This document shows positions 35,718 to 48,359 of a stretch of DNA of 64,000 bases, one piece after another; the first letter of the stretch is position 1, and each line of letters starts with the position of its first letter. Below the pieces are notes generated by a model, which had not been told where the DNA came from, did no database searches, and saw nothing but the letters and a program-made list of their open reading frames with translations. This DNA is from Phaeotremella fagi (Eukaryota > Basidiomycota > Tremellomycetes > Tremellales > Phaeotremellaceae): contig BCHU01000013.1 of assembly GCA_001599715.1 (NCBI GenBank), positions 682,001 to 746,000 on the forward strand. The letters are read 5' to 3'. The translations under genes and the position numbers were made by a program.

Positions 35718-36203
35718 TCTTTTTGGAGTTTAGACGTGGGGTGGGAATTCTTTTCGTAGTTGGTTTTTTGTTTATGGATTGTTAGATTCTGGATATCGAT
35801 GACTCGAATTCGATTCGACTTTCCCGCCAGTAGTGTGAATCTATCTGAGAAAGTGAAAAGTTTTCGAAATTCCATTTCCCTTGTGGCATATACTGACGAT
35901 GCCATGTTGAGCTTGTCATGGTTGTGATATTCTTCCTCGATTCAAATGGAAGACTCGAATTTTCCAGTGGAGAAAGATAACATATTTGTCACATCGTCAA
36001 AGTAATTTGACCAATCAGGAGGCATGTAGGTCAATGACGACCAACATAAAATGTCGTCAATTTCTTTTCCCCTTTGTTTGTTCCCTTCCTTTGAAGCTCC
36101 TTCTTTTCAGTGGAGCTCGAATTGAGTTGCGAGTAAGAATTTTTTATCTTGTCTTTCTTTTTTCTTTTTCTCGACAACTTTCTTGTTCTACATAATACTC
36201 TAA
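35718..36203. other. Intergenic; 3' flank and promoter of an unknown gene
   Basis: No coding signal; pyrimidine-rich run (36055-36190) before the next ATG as in other leaders here. Confidence 0.45.
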
Positions 36204-36969
36204 ATGTCATCAAGTAGCGAAAAGTAGGTACAGCATTTCCTCTTTCTTCACTAATGTCTGGTGACTAGACGAATTTCACTAACCTTATTCAAATAGACAA
36301 CCCGAAAATCTCGATTTTTCGCTCCCAGACCCAGTTCCAAAGGGCGACAACGACACCTGGTCCAACTCGTCAGAAAGTTGCAACAGTCAAACAGAAGCTG
36401 AATATTCAATGTACTCAGGCGCCTTTCTCGAATGGCTCAAGACTACCAAGAACCAAGATCCAGAAGGCTCTTCCGCCTTCGATCCAAAGACATCCTTTTC
36501 TGAATTCATGGAAGGTAGAAATCAAGGTCCTAGCGGCCTTTTCAGCACAAAAGCAAGCTCCAGTACACTCGGAAACGACAAACATCAATCCAAGGGTAAA
36601 TCCAATCAAGAAAGCAAGTCACCTTCCGGTACCAGCAATCAAACGGCTGATGTTAGACCGGTCAAGTATCATTGGCCATATAGAACTAGAGCCAGCTGGA
36701 AAGACACCGAAGCTCTCCAGTGCATCAACGACAATTGTGTATGGGAGTGGGGGGGAAGTCGTAAATTCCCAGATGCGTGTGATTGGATGCATCACAGATA
36801 TCACGGGTGTCTACCAGTCCGCTCTTCTAGTCAATACAAGTTGATCGAAAGTCAAATTGCTTCTGCCCGAACAGCATGTGTATATAGCGATAGTAAAGAG
36901 GATAAGAAGGCGATGAAGAGAGTTGATAAGTTATTGAAACAGGATAAAAAGTGGGGATGTTCTGGATGA
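36204..36969 (+). CDS. Unknown protein with a possible atypical zinc finger
   Basis: Not recognised. A 20-nt first exon (36204-36223, MSSSSEK) and a 673-nt second exon (36297-36969) give 230 residues. The first two thirds are polar and low-complexity (Ser, Lys, Gln rich). Near residue 165 there is CINDNCVWEWGG then FPDACDWMHHRYHGCL, with four Cys and three His spaced roughly as in degenerate C2H2 fingers used by fungal DNA-binding proteins. The C-terminus is Lys-rich (KAMKRVDKLLKQDKKWG). A nuclear role is possible but unproven. Codon use is like the neighbours, so I take it as a real gene. Confidence 0.6.
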
Positions 36970-37564
36970 GAAGCGGAGGAGAATACTTGTAGGGTGCATG
37001 ACTCTGTGGATATTATGTAGTGACGTAGTCTATATGCAAGTAGTAAGAGTAATAGAAAGCAGTCGAAGCTTTTGGTGCAAATCGAGAATATCACCTTTAT
37101 CTGATCGAGAGGAAAGCATTGACCAACAAGGAACAGCCAGGGAAGCGGTAAACCGTAAAAGTAAATCACTTTTTACTTGACTTAGGTCTTGAACACAATT
37201 GCAGCTGCAGGGATGTCCCCCGGTACTTCGTTAACCAACAGTAAGGTGAGGGTGAAGCACATCCACCCACATTGGCAAAGACTATTTTGAATGTGGCGTT
37301 CAGGTATCAGTAGGTACCACTTTCTAATCACATCTGTTCAGTTATTTAATTATGGGAACGGTTCTCTACCACTCTTGGCATAGACTTACTGGTAGCAACC
37401 TTATTTTAAACCGAGGAAGCAAGTTTTACCATTGTTTCCCAGTTATTCGGTCCCTGGTGCAAGGAGAATAAAAATGTAAACAACAAGATTCTGTCTGTCT
37501 TCTGGCTAACACGTCTACAACTTTCAAAAGTCAACTTTACAAAGGCTCGATAGACTTTACACTG
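36970..37564. other. Intergenic; promoter of the second secreted-protein gene
   Basis: No coding signal. The final 100 bases have the CT/CA-rich look of a leader. Confidence 0.45.
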
Positions 37565-38123
37565 ATGTTCAAACTCCTGTTTATCTCAGCTCTCACTGCG
37601 CTGATTGCTGATGCATTACCAACACCGTCAGAATTGGTCCCACGAAGTTTTCAATCAGGTAGCACAACTTGTTATTATCAGTATCCTCAACAAATAATTG
37701 GTGGTGGGGATGCTTGGGTATTCTCTCTAGCTGTATCTCCTGGTTTTGCATCGTAAGTAATTTTTTTTAATTTTTTCATCCGACAAAATTCAAACATCTT
37801 CCGACTAATTATCTAAAGATACGTCAACCAGCGTACTCAAGGTTCCAGTACCTGTGTATGGGATTCAACTTCTGGTGCAGTCCAAGTCAACAATGTAGGA
37901 GGTTGTACACAAGTAAGTCAAGCACAACCTTCCACTCGTAACTTTTTGTTCACTGTGCTCACCTGTTTTCCATTAGTTATCGGTCTTCTCTTGTGGTAAC
38001 ACAGCACCAACTAGAGGGTTCAGAAGAAGTCAACAAATGGATTCACGTGAATTAACTTCAGAAGAGAAAATCATCCGTGATCGTCAATTCAAGTTCCCAA
38101 AGGTTGGAAAGGATGTAGAGTAA
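37565..38123 (+). CDS. Small secreted cysteine-containing protein (family member 2)
   Basis: Exons 37565-37752, 37819-37912 and 37977-38123 give 142 residues. A signal peptide (MFKLLFISALTALIADA) is followed by FQSGSTTCYYQYP, a middle exon of exactly 94 nt with STCVWDSTSGAVQ and GGC, and a charged C-terminus, SRELTSEEKIIRDRQFKFPK. These match the protein at 1844-2395 block for block, with the same intron phases. It has four cysteines where the other has six. An RR dipeptide sits at the position of the KR in member 1. Likely extracellular or wall-associated; function unknown. Its neighbour is a vacuolar/secreted carboxypeptidase, which may be chance. Confidence 0.8.
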
Positions 38124-38544
38124 TAAGAAACCCCTTCGATGTTGAGGTCGGTCGAGCTGGGGATGATGACTCTATACAGTGTCATAGACCGTGGGGTCGA
38201 TGTCACGAACGGACAATTTTTGACGATATTTTGGCGATTTCTGAATGAATGAATCTGTTAATATTCTTCTCCTCTCCTTTTAAATCTTTGACCATGTAGT
38301 AGCCTCTGGCATTTACTCTACACTTTGTGACCCTCTTGATGGTGTCTCTAAATTATGTCTGAGAGCAATGCTCTACCGTCTGAATTAGTGCCAACCTGAT
38401 CAACCTGATGAGCGGAAATGACCGAAACAGTACTCGTACAAGTGCACCAACCGTCGAATCCTCAAAACCCAACTGATTCAGAACTATCTCGATAAGTTGG
38501 AAAATCTACATTGATTCTTAACTTCAACATCATCCACATCCATA
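38124..38544. other. Intergenic, carboxypeptidase promoter
   Basis: No gene seen; no clear element. Confidence 0.4.
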
Positions 38545-40897
38545 ATGTATATCAGTCCAGCTCATCTACTCCCACTACTACCACTGGTAGTCTCAGCTAT
38601 CAAAGTTCCACATCTCCCCACAGCTCAAGAAGCGATTCAAGCAGCGTCGTCAATCCTTCATCATGAAATCCAGATCCCATCAATACACATCGGTGGTGAA
38701 ACTGTCTTAAGTCCAGCGATGGATATTAATCTAGCTATGATCGGTGATGAAGAACATTTCGTCGTTACACATGCTAAATTTCCTGTATGTTCTCTGAAAG
38801 GATCCTGACACCATATTGATGTTTGTCTATTACAGAAACATCAAATCAAAATCAAGAGCACTGAGGGATGGTGTGATCCAGGTGTCAGATCTTATTCCGG
38901 GTAAGCTCGTGACACTGCATAGGTCCGTTTTGGAAGACTCGATTGACATCGACTAGATATCTAGACGTAGGTTACGGCAAAGATTTGTTCTTCTATTTCT
39001 TCGAATCAAGATCGAAACCCAAAGAAGATCCAGTGATCATGTGGATCAATGGTATGTTTATTTCAGAAAGATGTTTAGACATAATGTTGATCCTTTTCTT
39101 GTTCTAGGTGGCCCAGGCTGTAGTTCCTCCTTGGGTTTATTCATGGAGCTAGGTCAGTCTTGAATCCAGCGATCCTTGTCAATACGTCAATGTTTACCCA
39201 AATATGATGACAGGTCCTTGTTCCATCAACGATAACCCTACAAGTGTGAACGATACCAAATTGAATCCTTATTCTTGGAACGAAAAGGTACGACTTCCAT
39301 GTAATTCTTTGACCAACCTAACGATTGTTTAGGCAAACATCTTCTTCCTCGATGAACCCATTGGAGTTGGATTCAGTCGAGGTGAACATGGCCAGGTGAG
39401 CGGCTCTCGTCATTCGACTTTATTATCCCACTGACGAGAATTAGACCGTTGGTACCACCGAAGAAGCAGCTAGGGATGTACAAGCTTTCGTCACTATTGT
39501 AAATATCACTTAACAAATGTCTGAAAATTGGCTAAATCGATCTACAGTTCTTCGAAACATTCAAAGAATTTGAAGGTAGAGCTTTCCACATGGCAGGTGA
39601 ATCTTACGGAGTGAGTTGAACGTACAGCCTTGTAAACGAGTTAACTGACAATTGAATCCGTAGGGTCGATACCTACCCTTATTCGCCTCAGCTGTCGTTG
39701 ACGGTAACAAGGCTTTGATTGCTGAAAAGAAGACTCCCATCAATTTACAAAGTGTAATGATTGGAAATGGGATCACCGATTTCTGTGAGTGATTCCACAG
39801 GCTTTCAGTTTAAGAATGATTGAGTTGATCGTTTGATGCAGTCAAAACCATGGACTCGTATTTCCCATTCGTGAGTATGATCTCTGCAGAAGTCGAGGAT
39901 CCAGCTAATATGCAGTAGCAATGTACAGTCCATGGCGGATTGAAAGAACCAGTTCAATCAATTTCAAATTGCGTAGAGATGGCAGCAGCTGTAAGTCATC
40001 CTTTATTGTCAGATACGACGACCTGTGTTGACGGAATGATAGGTACCTAAATGTCAGAAATTCGCTAGAAAGGGATGTCTGGAGTCCAGCGATTATACGG
40101 AATGCACAATGGCTATTAATTACTGTGAAGAAATGCTTGGAGAGAGTTTCGTTACAGCTGGTGTCAATCCGTAAGTCAAAAGATGATTCAGACACCTCAA
40201 TCATTGACGCAAATCAGATACGATGTCAGTAAACCATGCACACTGGAAGAGCTCAGCACCAGTCTCTGTTATTCCGTCACGTAGGTGCTATTTCAGTCTG
40301 AGATGACAATTCCCACTGACAGCTTATACAGGGATAAAATCAAAACATATCTTGATCTACCTGAAGTCCGTGGAGTTTTGGGTGTATCGACAAAAAGAGG
40401 AAATTGGTCTTCATGCGATAACGGTGTAGGACGAGCCTTCAGTCTAAGTTTAGACGCAGTTGGTAAAACTTGGTTATACGTTTCTGGATTGTTAGAACGT
40501 GGTGTTAGGGTATTGAATGTAAGTCATGAATTCCCTCTTCATTCGTTTCATTTCTAACGACTGTTCTCGGTTTGTAGTACGCAGGAACGTATGATTTCAT
40601 TTGTAATCACATAGCCAACGAGAATTGGATGGAGGAGTTACAATGGACTGGTCAAGCCGGCTATCAAAAGGCTGAATTCAACGAATGGAAAGTTGATGGG
40701 AAAGTCGCTGGGACTTTTAAGACCTATGGCGATTTAACTGTAAGTTGGATTTTGGGTTAGGGTTAGTTTTGAAATTCATTTCGTTTTTTTAGCTATTGAA
40801 AGTCGTCGGCGCTGGTCATATGGTTCCTTATGATAAACCAAAAGAAGCTTTGACCATGTTGACCTCTTGGTTGGAGGCTACTACACCTGGTAATTGA
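38545..40897 (+). CDS. Serine carboxypeptidase, S10 family
   Basis: Secreted or vacuolar carboxypeptidase of the CPY type. Signal peptide [18 protein letters not shown], then a propeptide, then the mature enzyme. The catalytic triad is visible: Ser in MAGESYGGRYLP, Asp in [11 protein letters not shown], His in [13 protein letters not shown]. The oxyanion region [20 protein letters not shown] and [11 protein letters not shown] are also intact. About a dozen introns interrupt the gene and each joins in frame; stop TGA at 40895-40897. Length (about 500 residues) is typical. The many cysteines in the middle ([20 protein letters not shown]) fit the family's disulphides. Confidence 0.93.
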
Positions 40898-41114
40898 GGA
40901 CCGGACACTGGAGAACTAGAGACGATAATGAATGAAGAGTGAAATAAAGAAAGGAAGTTGATAGAATGCATAATACACTGCTGTACTCGTACTTGACCTC
41001 ATGATCACACCACATCCCCGTTTAACAAACTCTTGAGATTGAGAAACGGCGTAAACCTGCCATAGATATCTACGATATTCATAAAACCCCAGATTAACGA
41101 CCAAGATAGAGATC

Positions 41115-43875
41115 TTACACAGCTTGACAAGATCTTTCTAGCCATTCAACAGCTCTCGTATCCCCAGTTTCCTGTAGTAACGGTAAAATTTTGTCCAATA
41201 TCTCATAATGATAATTGTTCAACCAAGTTTTTTCAGGTTGTAATAACAACTCCAAATCTATGAGACTAGTTTGAATTGGACACTAGTTTCACATTGGTCA
41301 TCAGCATCCAAAATGATATTGAGATAAGCACTTGTAAACGAACCATGGTAACATGTTCCAATTCCAAATAACCCTTCCCACCGAAATTGAATCTAGTCTC
41401 TGACATTTTGATCACATCGATGTTCTCGATCCTGATACCGAATTTCCCATCTTGATAGTAACCAGGTTCGTTTGACATGACGTGTCCAGCTTGAAGTGGA
41501 GTTTCGTTGTATGCCGGTCTTTGACCTACTCCATGAGGTCCTTCGTGAACGTTCAAGAAAGCTCCTACTCCATGGGAGGTACTGTGACTGGTGATTTTGT
41601 TATTAGCAGTCTGAGAGTTCACAATAAAGATTGGTGATCTTACCGATAATCTAATCCATCTGCCCATAGTGCTTTTCGGGCTAGTATATCCCTGTTTTCG
41701 GTCAGAAGGCATTGATTGGTTGAGAAGCGAAACCCACAAAACATATCCAGTAGTACCTTGGGGGAATACTACCGTATCCAGTGCTATACTAAAATCAGCT
41801 CTCCTCTCATCACTCTCGAAGCTGACTGACCAATATGTCCCTGAAGCTTAACGAGGGTCAGCCACAATTATACCGACCTTACTTACAACTCGAGTAAACG
41901 CCCTCTTCTCTTCGTCAGTTGGCTTTCCGAAATGCTACATGACGAATGAAGTCAATAGGTGTCACACGACCAAGATCTGTCTCACTAACCAATGTCCTCG
42001 TAACGTCAGTTGTACCTAGAAAGTGAGCATGTCAATCAAGAATCATCACGTACCATCAAGATATTGAGCTAAGACAAAAAATCAGCTCTTAACATGCAAG
42101 CGTCCGATAGTAGACTCACCTCCCGAATCGCAGAGATACATAGCGTTAGGATCGATGATCGCACTCCCCTCTGCGAGTGGGGAATAATGTATAACAGCTA
42201 AGCAAGCTCAGTATTTTGAACTCATGCTATTGGGACAACACACCAGCATTAGCACCTGTCGAAGATATCGTATCAAACGATAATCCCATAAACCACTTAT
42301 TCTTCCTATATCGAAATCACGTCAGTCTCGACGCAAATCTCTGTACGCAAGATAAGACCTACTTTCGATAATCCTCCAAAACTTTTGCTGCATCGTATTC
42401 CGTCCATTGCTCTCCCTTCAGTAAGACATCTTCTAACCAGGCGAAATATCGAACTAAAGCTACACCGTCTCTTATATGTGATTGTCTGAATCCTTCTATT
42501 TCAGTCTGTAGGGGTCAGCTGATCAGCGTATCAGTCGCAGAGCCAGCTTACAGCGTTTTTCTTCGCTTTAGCATCCTCTACCATTGATCTACGTATTTCG
42601 ACATTATCCTACAGCGATTGATTAGCTGAACTCGACAACCTTTCTGTTGACCTACCTCCCCAACAGCTTTCACAATCGCCCAACTAGTCTTAGTTCCAAT
42701 CAAAACTTTATCAGTTTTAACAACCTTTTCTTTATTCGATTCATCTTCTTGCTTCGTAGAATCTGTAGTAGGGATCAAAGGTGGAGGCTGAGAGGTCGAG
42801 TTTGAACCGTTCTTTTGCGATTTCAACAATTCACCCCAAGACTCTAACGCTGACCAAACGGCTGAATAATCGAGTACGGCAATGTTGTTGTTATGTAGGT
42901 AATCTCGGACTTTTTGATTTAGACTCGAAGGATGGATGAAGAGTGTACAATCGTGCGGTGTCAATATGGCGTATGCGAAGAATACCTAAAGAGGGGAATT
43001 AGAATAAGAATTGAATGACTCCAGTTCCAACCTAAATAACATACAGGATTATAAGGTATATCATCACCTCGTAGATTGAACATCCAAGCAATCTCGTCTA
43101 AATTACTAACGACCAATCCGGGACTTCCATTCCTAACCAATTTCTCCCTCAACAAAGATAATTTAATTCCAACATTCTCACCAGTAAACCTATCCTCCAA
43201 ATGAAAAATTTCATTAGTAGGTCGAAAAGGTTTCGTCGTGTCCCAGAGGATATCGATGAGGTTCTCTTTGATCGCTACGAGTGTGGAGAGATTTTTGGTG
43301 GTTTTGAATAATTGAGTTAGGTTTTGGGATTCAGAGTAGGAGATTAGATTTGGATCTATACCGATTCTGGAGGTTGGGAGGTCCTGCGAAATAATCAATA
43401 CTATTCAGCAAAATAACTCTCACTGATAACCATTTACTCCAAGTTGGAACCTCCGGTAAACCAGATTTCATAAGTGACCATCTGTGAATATCAACCACTG
43501 AACCCAGCGCTAGACCCACCCTTGACCCAACTGTTTCTCAGCTTGTAACCAATACCTCCCGTCAGTCCAACACAAAGCTTTATCTTTAGTGATAACTGCA
43601 CAACCAGCTGAACCACTGAACGAAGTGATGTAAGCTCGTCTAGCATCGCAGGGTGCGATATATTCAGATGAGTCTGGGATTGAGGTGGTCAGCTTGTCTA
43701 CAATATACCCAAGTATTTTACATACGAGCATCTTCCGACGGAACTATGCTATTAACGTCTTAGTATATGCTGTAGACAATATGAATACTCCTTGAACTCA
43801 CTATGCATCAATCTTTCTTAATCTCATCATCTCCCTCAGAGCACCTAGTTTACCTAACGAATCTAGATGCGACAT
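41115..43875 (-). CDS. X-Pro aminopeptidase (aminopeptidase P), M24B
   Basis: Cytosolic metallopeptidase that removes the first residue before proline. It begins [25 protein letters not shown], then [30 protein letters not shown] and [11 protein letters not shown], the standard creatinase N domain. The catalytic domain has all dimetal ligands: Asp in DGTTDVTRT and the preceding DSG, His in [17 protein letters not shown], Glu in MSNEPGYY and Glu in YLELEHVTM. It ends [15 protein letters not shown] and EWLERSC. The last intron has a weak donor (ATG-GTTCGT, about 41347), supported because it joins EHVTM to [11 protein letters not shown] as in relatives. About 15 small exons. The frame is open upstream of 43875 but has no ATG, so I start there. 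Confidence 0.92.
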
Positions 43876-44275
43876 TGATGAATTGGATCTTGATGTTGTT
43901 GATGTTGGTGATGACGTTAAGCCGATTCCAATTCCGATGCCTTCAGTGTATTCACGTTTAAATAGTTGAGGTGACCAGTTCGAACCCGATAATCGGGAAT
44001 GGAGTGATGAATAACGTAGCAGTTTGAGTAGATAGAGATGGTAGATGAAGTTTGAAAGTGAGTTGATATAATGTAAAGCAGAGAAATGGGATAATGTAGA
44101 TGGATGGATGGATATGAATTGTATCTAACATATAACCTGAAGGTCAGCTGCTACTGTTGTTGTTATCAAGTGGCACCAGTTAACAAATCGTATACACAAT
44201 CATATGGTTATTCTAATTGTACACTACCAATTACAAACTATCAACAATCAAACGCATTACTCATCCCCTACATCC
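43876..44275. promoter_or_regulatory. Aminopeptidase promoter and 3' flank of the FHA gene
   Basis: No coding signal on either strand that I accept. A GGATGGATGGAT microsatellite lies at about 44101. Confidence 0.4.
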
Positions 44276-47200
44276 TTACTTTCTACTCCTAGTAGCTCTA
44301 GCAGGAACAGGAGCAACAGCTTCCACCTCAACCTTCTTCGCAGCCCTCTTCTTAACGACCTTAAGCTCCTCCTCATTCCCATTCTCTTTATCCTTCTCAC
44401 CCACAGTCTTCCCTCGTTTAGCAGTCGTAGCAGTCTTCTCAACTGGTAAACCTTCCGTTGATGAAATCGCTTTCACACTTTTCTTCGCCTTTGGCTTTTC
44501 GACTGGGACAGTTTCCTCAATTTGAGAATCACTTTCCGTCAAGATCTTCGGACGACCTCGGGGTTTAGGTTTGACCTTTTCTTCAACGACGACAACTTCA
44601 TCAACTACCTTTTTAGTTCTGCTTGGTGCAGATTTAGCTCTGGATGTCGTTGCCTTCTTGACCACCGGTTCCGAGATATCAGGTGTAGACACAACGATGA
44701 CTGAACCTTCAGACATGTTTCCGTCATCGACCGAGGTTTGTTTCGAAGATCTGGATTTTGATTGGCGTTCAGGTTGAGGTTGAGCTATCTCGACTTCATT
44801 GTCGACATCTACACTTGCCGTTCGACGTGATCTTGTTGGTGCCGACGATGATTTACGTGTGGGTTCTGGAACAGATCGAACGGGTGCTTTTCGTGATGTA
44901 GTCGCTGTACGACGAGCAGGGGGTTTCGAAACCACCTCAATCTCCTCGACAACTTCCTCCTCTTCCTCGTCGACAACTTCAGGAACTGGTCGTTTAGATC
45001 GCGATGCAGTTGATTTGGTCACGCGACTAGTCGAAGCAACCGATCGTTTCTTACTAGCTACAACGGGTAAGGTTTCAATGACCTCTTCCTCCTCTGATTC
45101 ATGATCAAACATGTCAGCCAAACCGTTGAAAGAAGGTGTAGGTGGGACCTGTTTAGTATGGAATAAATTCCTTACACCTTGTAGGGAAGGAGAAGCGACT
45201 TCTTGAGGTGTATTGGGGAACATTGATCTGATACCTGACATGTTTGGGGTTTTTGCTGGTGGTTTCTGTTGGAACATGGTTTTTAAGCCTGTGAGAGGTA
45301 ACTGAGGAGTGTGAACTCGTTCTGGGGTATGATCGACCTCGTCGTCATCTTCTTCAACGTCCTCGTCCTCCGCTCTTCCCTCTGAACTTGGTGTACCACT
45401 GGAGCTAGAGACCGTTCGTTGAGGTAAGATATCCTGCAACGCTGCGGTTGGCGTTTCAACTTTGAGAGCAGTGTACGCGGGGAAAATTGGAGTTTGAGGT
45501 TGAGCAGGAGCGAATCTTCTACTTGCCAAACCTGTCAATGGGGCTTTGCGGACCGCATTGGCTTTAGCAGCTGGAGTGGAAGGTAAAGCGAATCCGACGG
45601 TAGCTCTTCTGTCTGAAATATCCCTTGAAGGCGTACCCAAAGCTTGGCGATGCATGGATTGTCTCCTCATAGTGTTGATCTTGGCTTTTAACGCGTCCAT
45701 GGGGGTTTGGGGAACACCTGATTCTTCGATTGATTCATATGCGTCCGGTGGCGTTGCCAACAAAGCGTGATGAGATGTAGCTTTCATAGGCGTTTCTCGA
45801 ACGGGTGCCTTGAAACTGGACGGTGGTGCTGGAAGAGCTCGTGGTGTTGCCAAAGAGGCTCGACGTCGTTTCATCTGTGTCATTGTCAGTTGAAATAGAA
45901 GCAAGGTCATTGATCAACTGACCTCAGCCTGGATCTCCTCGTTCCTAACAGGTGTCTCGGGTCTTTCCTCTTCGAATTCCTCCTCTTCATCCTCAACCTC
46001 AGGCGCAACAACAGCCAATCGTCGACTTGGTTTACCCATACTTCCAGGTGGTGCTGGAGCAGAGAGAACAACATGAGAAACACCGCTGGGAGTTGCAGGA
46101 AGTCTATTGAATCTGACTGGGGGTCCCGAGATCTCAACCAGTGATCGACGTGGTTTGTTCAACGTGCTTCTAACCGGTTGAGGGGTGTAGAATTGATTTT
46201 TGAGAGGTCGGACCTGATTAAGAATAAGTTAAAGCATCCTTACACTCTTTCTGACTTACCATGGAAGGTGTTCCATGCGGCTCGTGTTCGACTTCCATCG
46301 ACTCGTCCTCCTCGATAGCATCATTGATGCTATGTTCCTCTTCGTCGTATTCCTCTTCATCAAGCGGAACTTCTTCTTCGTCGTCAAGTTGATTCTCGTC
46401 TTCCATCTCAGCATCTTCATCCCCATGAATCACCTCGAGTGATGTTTCGCCGGGATGAATATCGTTATCGATCTGTGTCATCGTCAGTCCCATTCCTCCA
46501 AGCACACTTACCATCAATGAATGCTCCTCTTCAAGTAGATTCAAATCATCAGATTCAGATGATTCAGATTCGAAAGAAACCTCCTCTCGTCCATCCTCGT
46601 GAATCCAGACCAATTGTTGTCCCTGATTCTTGATTTCTTCCTCCTCTTCTTCCTCGCTCTCCTCAGAAGCGTCATCCTCATATTGAGTACCACTTGGGGA
46701 GGGTAACGCGACATTTTCTGCTTTCTTGGTTGGAGTCAAACTCTTACGTCTAACTTCAACATCTCCACCTTCGATAGCACCATCAACACCAGACTTGGTC
46801 TTTTCCCATGTGTCGCGGGCGGATTTGACTAAAATCGCTTTTCGAAGGGATGCAGGTCCTCGAGGGACAGTGTTGACGACTTGGGGAGTAAGTTTGGGGA
46901 CTGAAGGGGTTGCCTGGGCTGCGTATGGGGTGTTTGCGGAGGCTGGTAGTGGAACAGATCGAGGGGTTTTGGGTGCTGCCTGTTCTTCAGGGTGGATTGA
47001 TTCCTCCTCGTCTTCGTCCATCTCGATTTCATCTTGATGAGCGTGGACCGGAGCAACCATTTTGCGTGTACGTGGTACTGCACTGGTGTTACGCATGGGC
47101 AATTTACGAGTCTGTTGAGGAGTCGAGAATGGCCGATTGAAAATTGGCTATGGTTGGTCAATAATTAATTATGATCAACATCTGAACGGACACTCACGAC

Positions 47201-48110
47201 CGCGGTCGAATCCTCAGTCTCCTCATGAGCGATCTCAAGATAAACCACATCACCATCATCTCCTTGGACTACATCGACCGGCGTCTCCTCCTCTTCCTCA
47301 TTTTCTTCCATATCAATCTCTTGAGCCAAGGATGACTTGATAGGAGAGCGAACAACACCATTCCCCAGTCCAATAGTGCTATGCCGTCTAGACTTCATTG
47401 GTGACAACATGGGTACAAACGATTTTCCAACGGGAACGAGAGACATACGATGAGAAGCTCGACGTTTTAGTGGAATGTTTTTGATCGGGGAAGCAGGTGC
47501 TGGGGACAGTGGCGTTGTTTTCTGAACAATTGGTGAAGGTGGTACTTGAGACTGAGGATCAGATGAGCTGTATTCGAATCTGAACATTTTCTTATGTATT
47601 TTGAAGACGTCTTGATCGTTTAGGTCAATTGAGGCTGGTTTCTTATATTTAGTCATGGTTGATCCTGAGGTTGAATGATGAACTCCATTTGCGCTGTGGA
47701 CTACGAGTCTTGCCTAAAATAAAGATTAGTGAGACAATGACAGACGTGATTATCAAAACTCACCATGCCAGTGTCAATATCAAACAAAATTTCACAATGC
47801 AATTTGGAAACATCTGGCAGATATATACGAATCTATTGGACGGTTAGATGTGGTTGGGAGTTGATATGAATTGCACGACTTACATCACAATCTTCAGCTC
47901 TACAAGGGGATGGAAGTCAGTGATACGAACTTTGAGATGTCATTGAAGTACCATTGGTACAACTCACCTTCCAATGGTTACTCTACTGCAATCTATTGGG
48001 AAACCTTGAATCTTTTCACCAGTTGATCGTTTGAGTAGATGAATTGTACCTAGGATATTGATTGGGGGAATGAAAGGAGATTCAGCTCTACCTGAGGTAG
48101 AAGTGGACAT
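44276..48110 (-). CDS. Large FHA-domain protein with Ki-67-like repeats and many TP sites
   Basis: A nuclear-type protein of about 1,100 residues. From ATG 48110 the N-terminus holds a forkhead-associated domain with its phosphothreonine-binding signature: VTIGRAEDCDIRI, LPDVSKLHCEI and SANGVHHS. Long disordered acidic and Ser/Thr-Pro-rich regions follow with many TP sites (possible CDK targets). In the last large exon, four repeats of 18-19 residues are regularly spaced: LTGLKTMF (45272-45295), MSGIRSMF (45218-45241), LQGVRNLF (45161-45184) and FNGLADMF (45107-45130), the first three each followed by a Pro/TP segment. A degenerate copy, LTGLASRRF, lies upstream. The C-terminus is strongly basic with KR-rich blocks and ends RATRSRK. 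FHA domain plus LxGFKELFQTP-type repeats plus a basic tail is the plan of animal Ki-67. Homology is inference; the FHA call is firm. A mitotic or chromosome-surface role is possible. Confidence 0.8.
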
Positions 48111-48359
48111 GGTGAGATGATATGAGAATAGGAGAGAAGAGAAGAGATGTTAAAATATAACCTGTTGATGTGATGTGGTGTTGTTTGTTTACGTTCAAAA
48201 GCAGTCACGTAAAACCACGTGTTTATTTATTTCAGTTAATTATTTTTAGTTTATCCCATTTGCGAGTACGACGGTCACCGCCGCCAGGCTCACCGAGCAG
48301 CGTAGAATTGGTACATGCAAAACTCAAATCTTAATCTTCCAACAACACCACCGACAACA
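48111..48359. promoter_or_regulatory. Short divergent promoter, FHA protein and amino-acid permease
   Basis: A CACGTG E-box lies at about 48216 and a TCACGTAAA site just before it. Otherwise A/T-rich. Confidence 0.45.

Noticed and set aside
43960..44000. GGGTTCGAACTGG on the minus strand, resembling a tRNA B box
   Set aside because: The flanking bases do not form a T stem, and no A box or acceptor stem is visible at the right distance.
44571..45104. Long plus-strand open frames opposite the FHA gene
   Set aside because: They are antisense to a strongly supported coding exon and encode low-complexity Ser/Thr-rich products, as expected from shadow frames.
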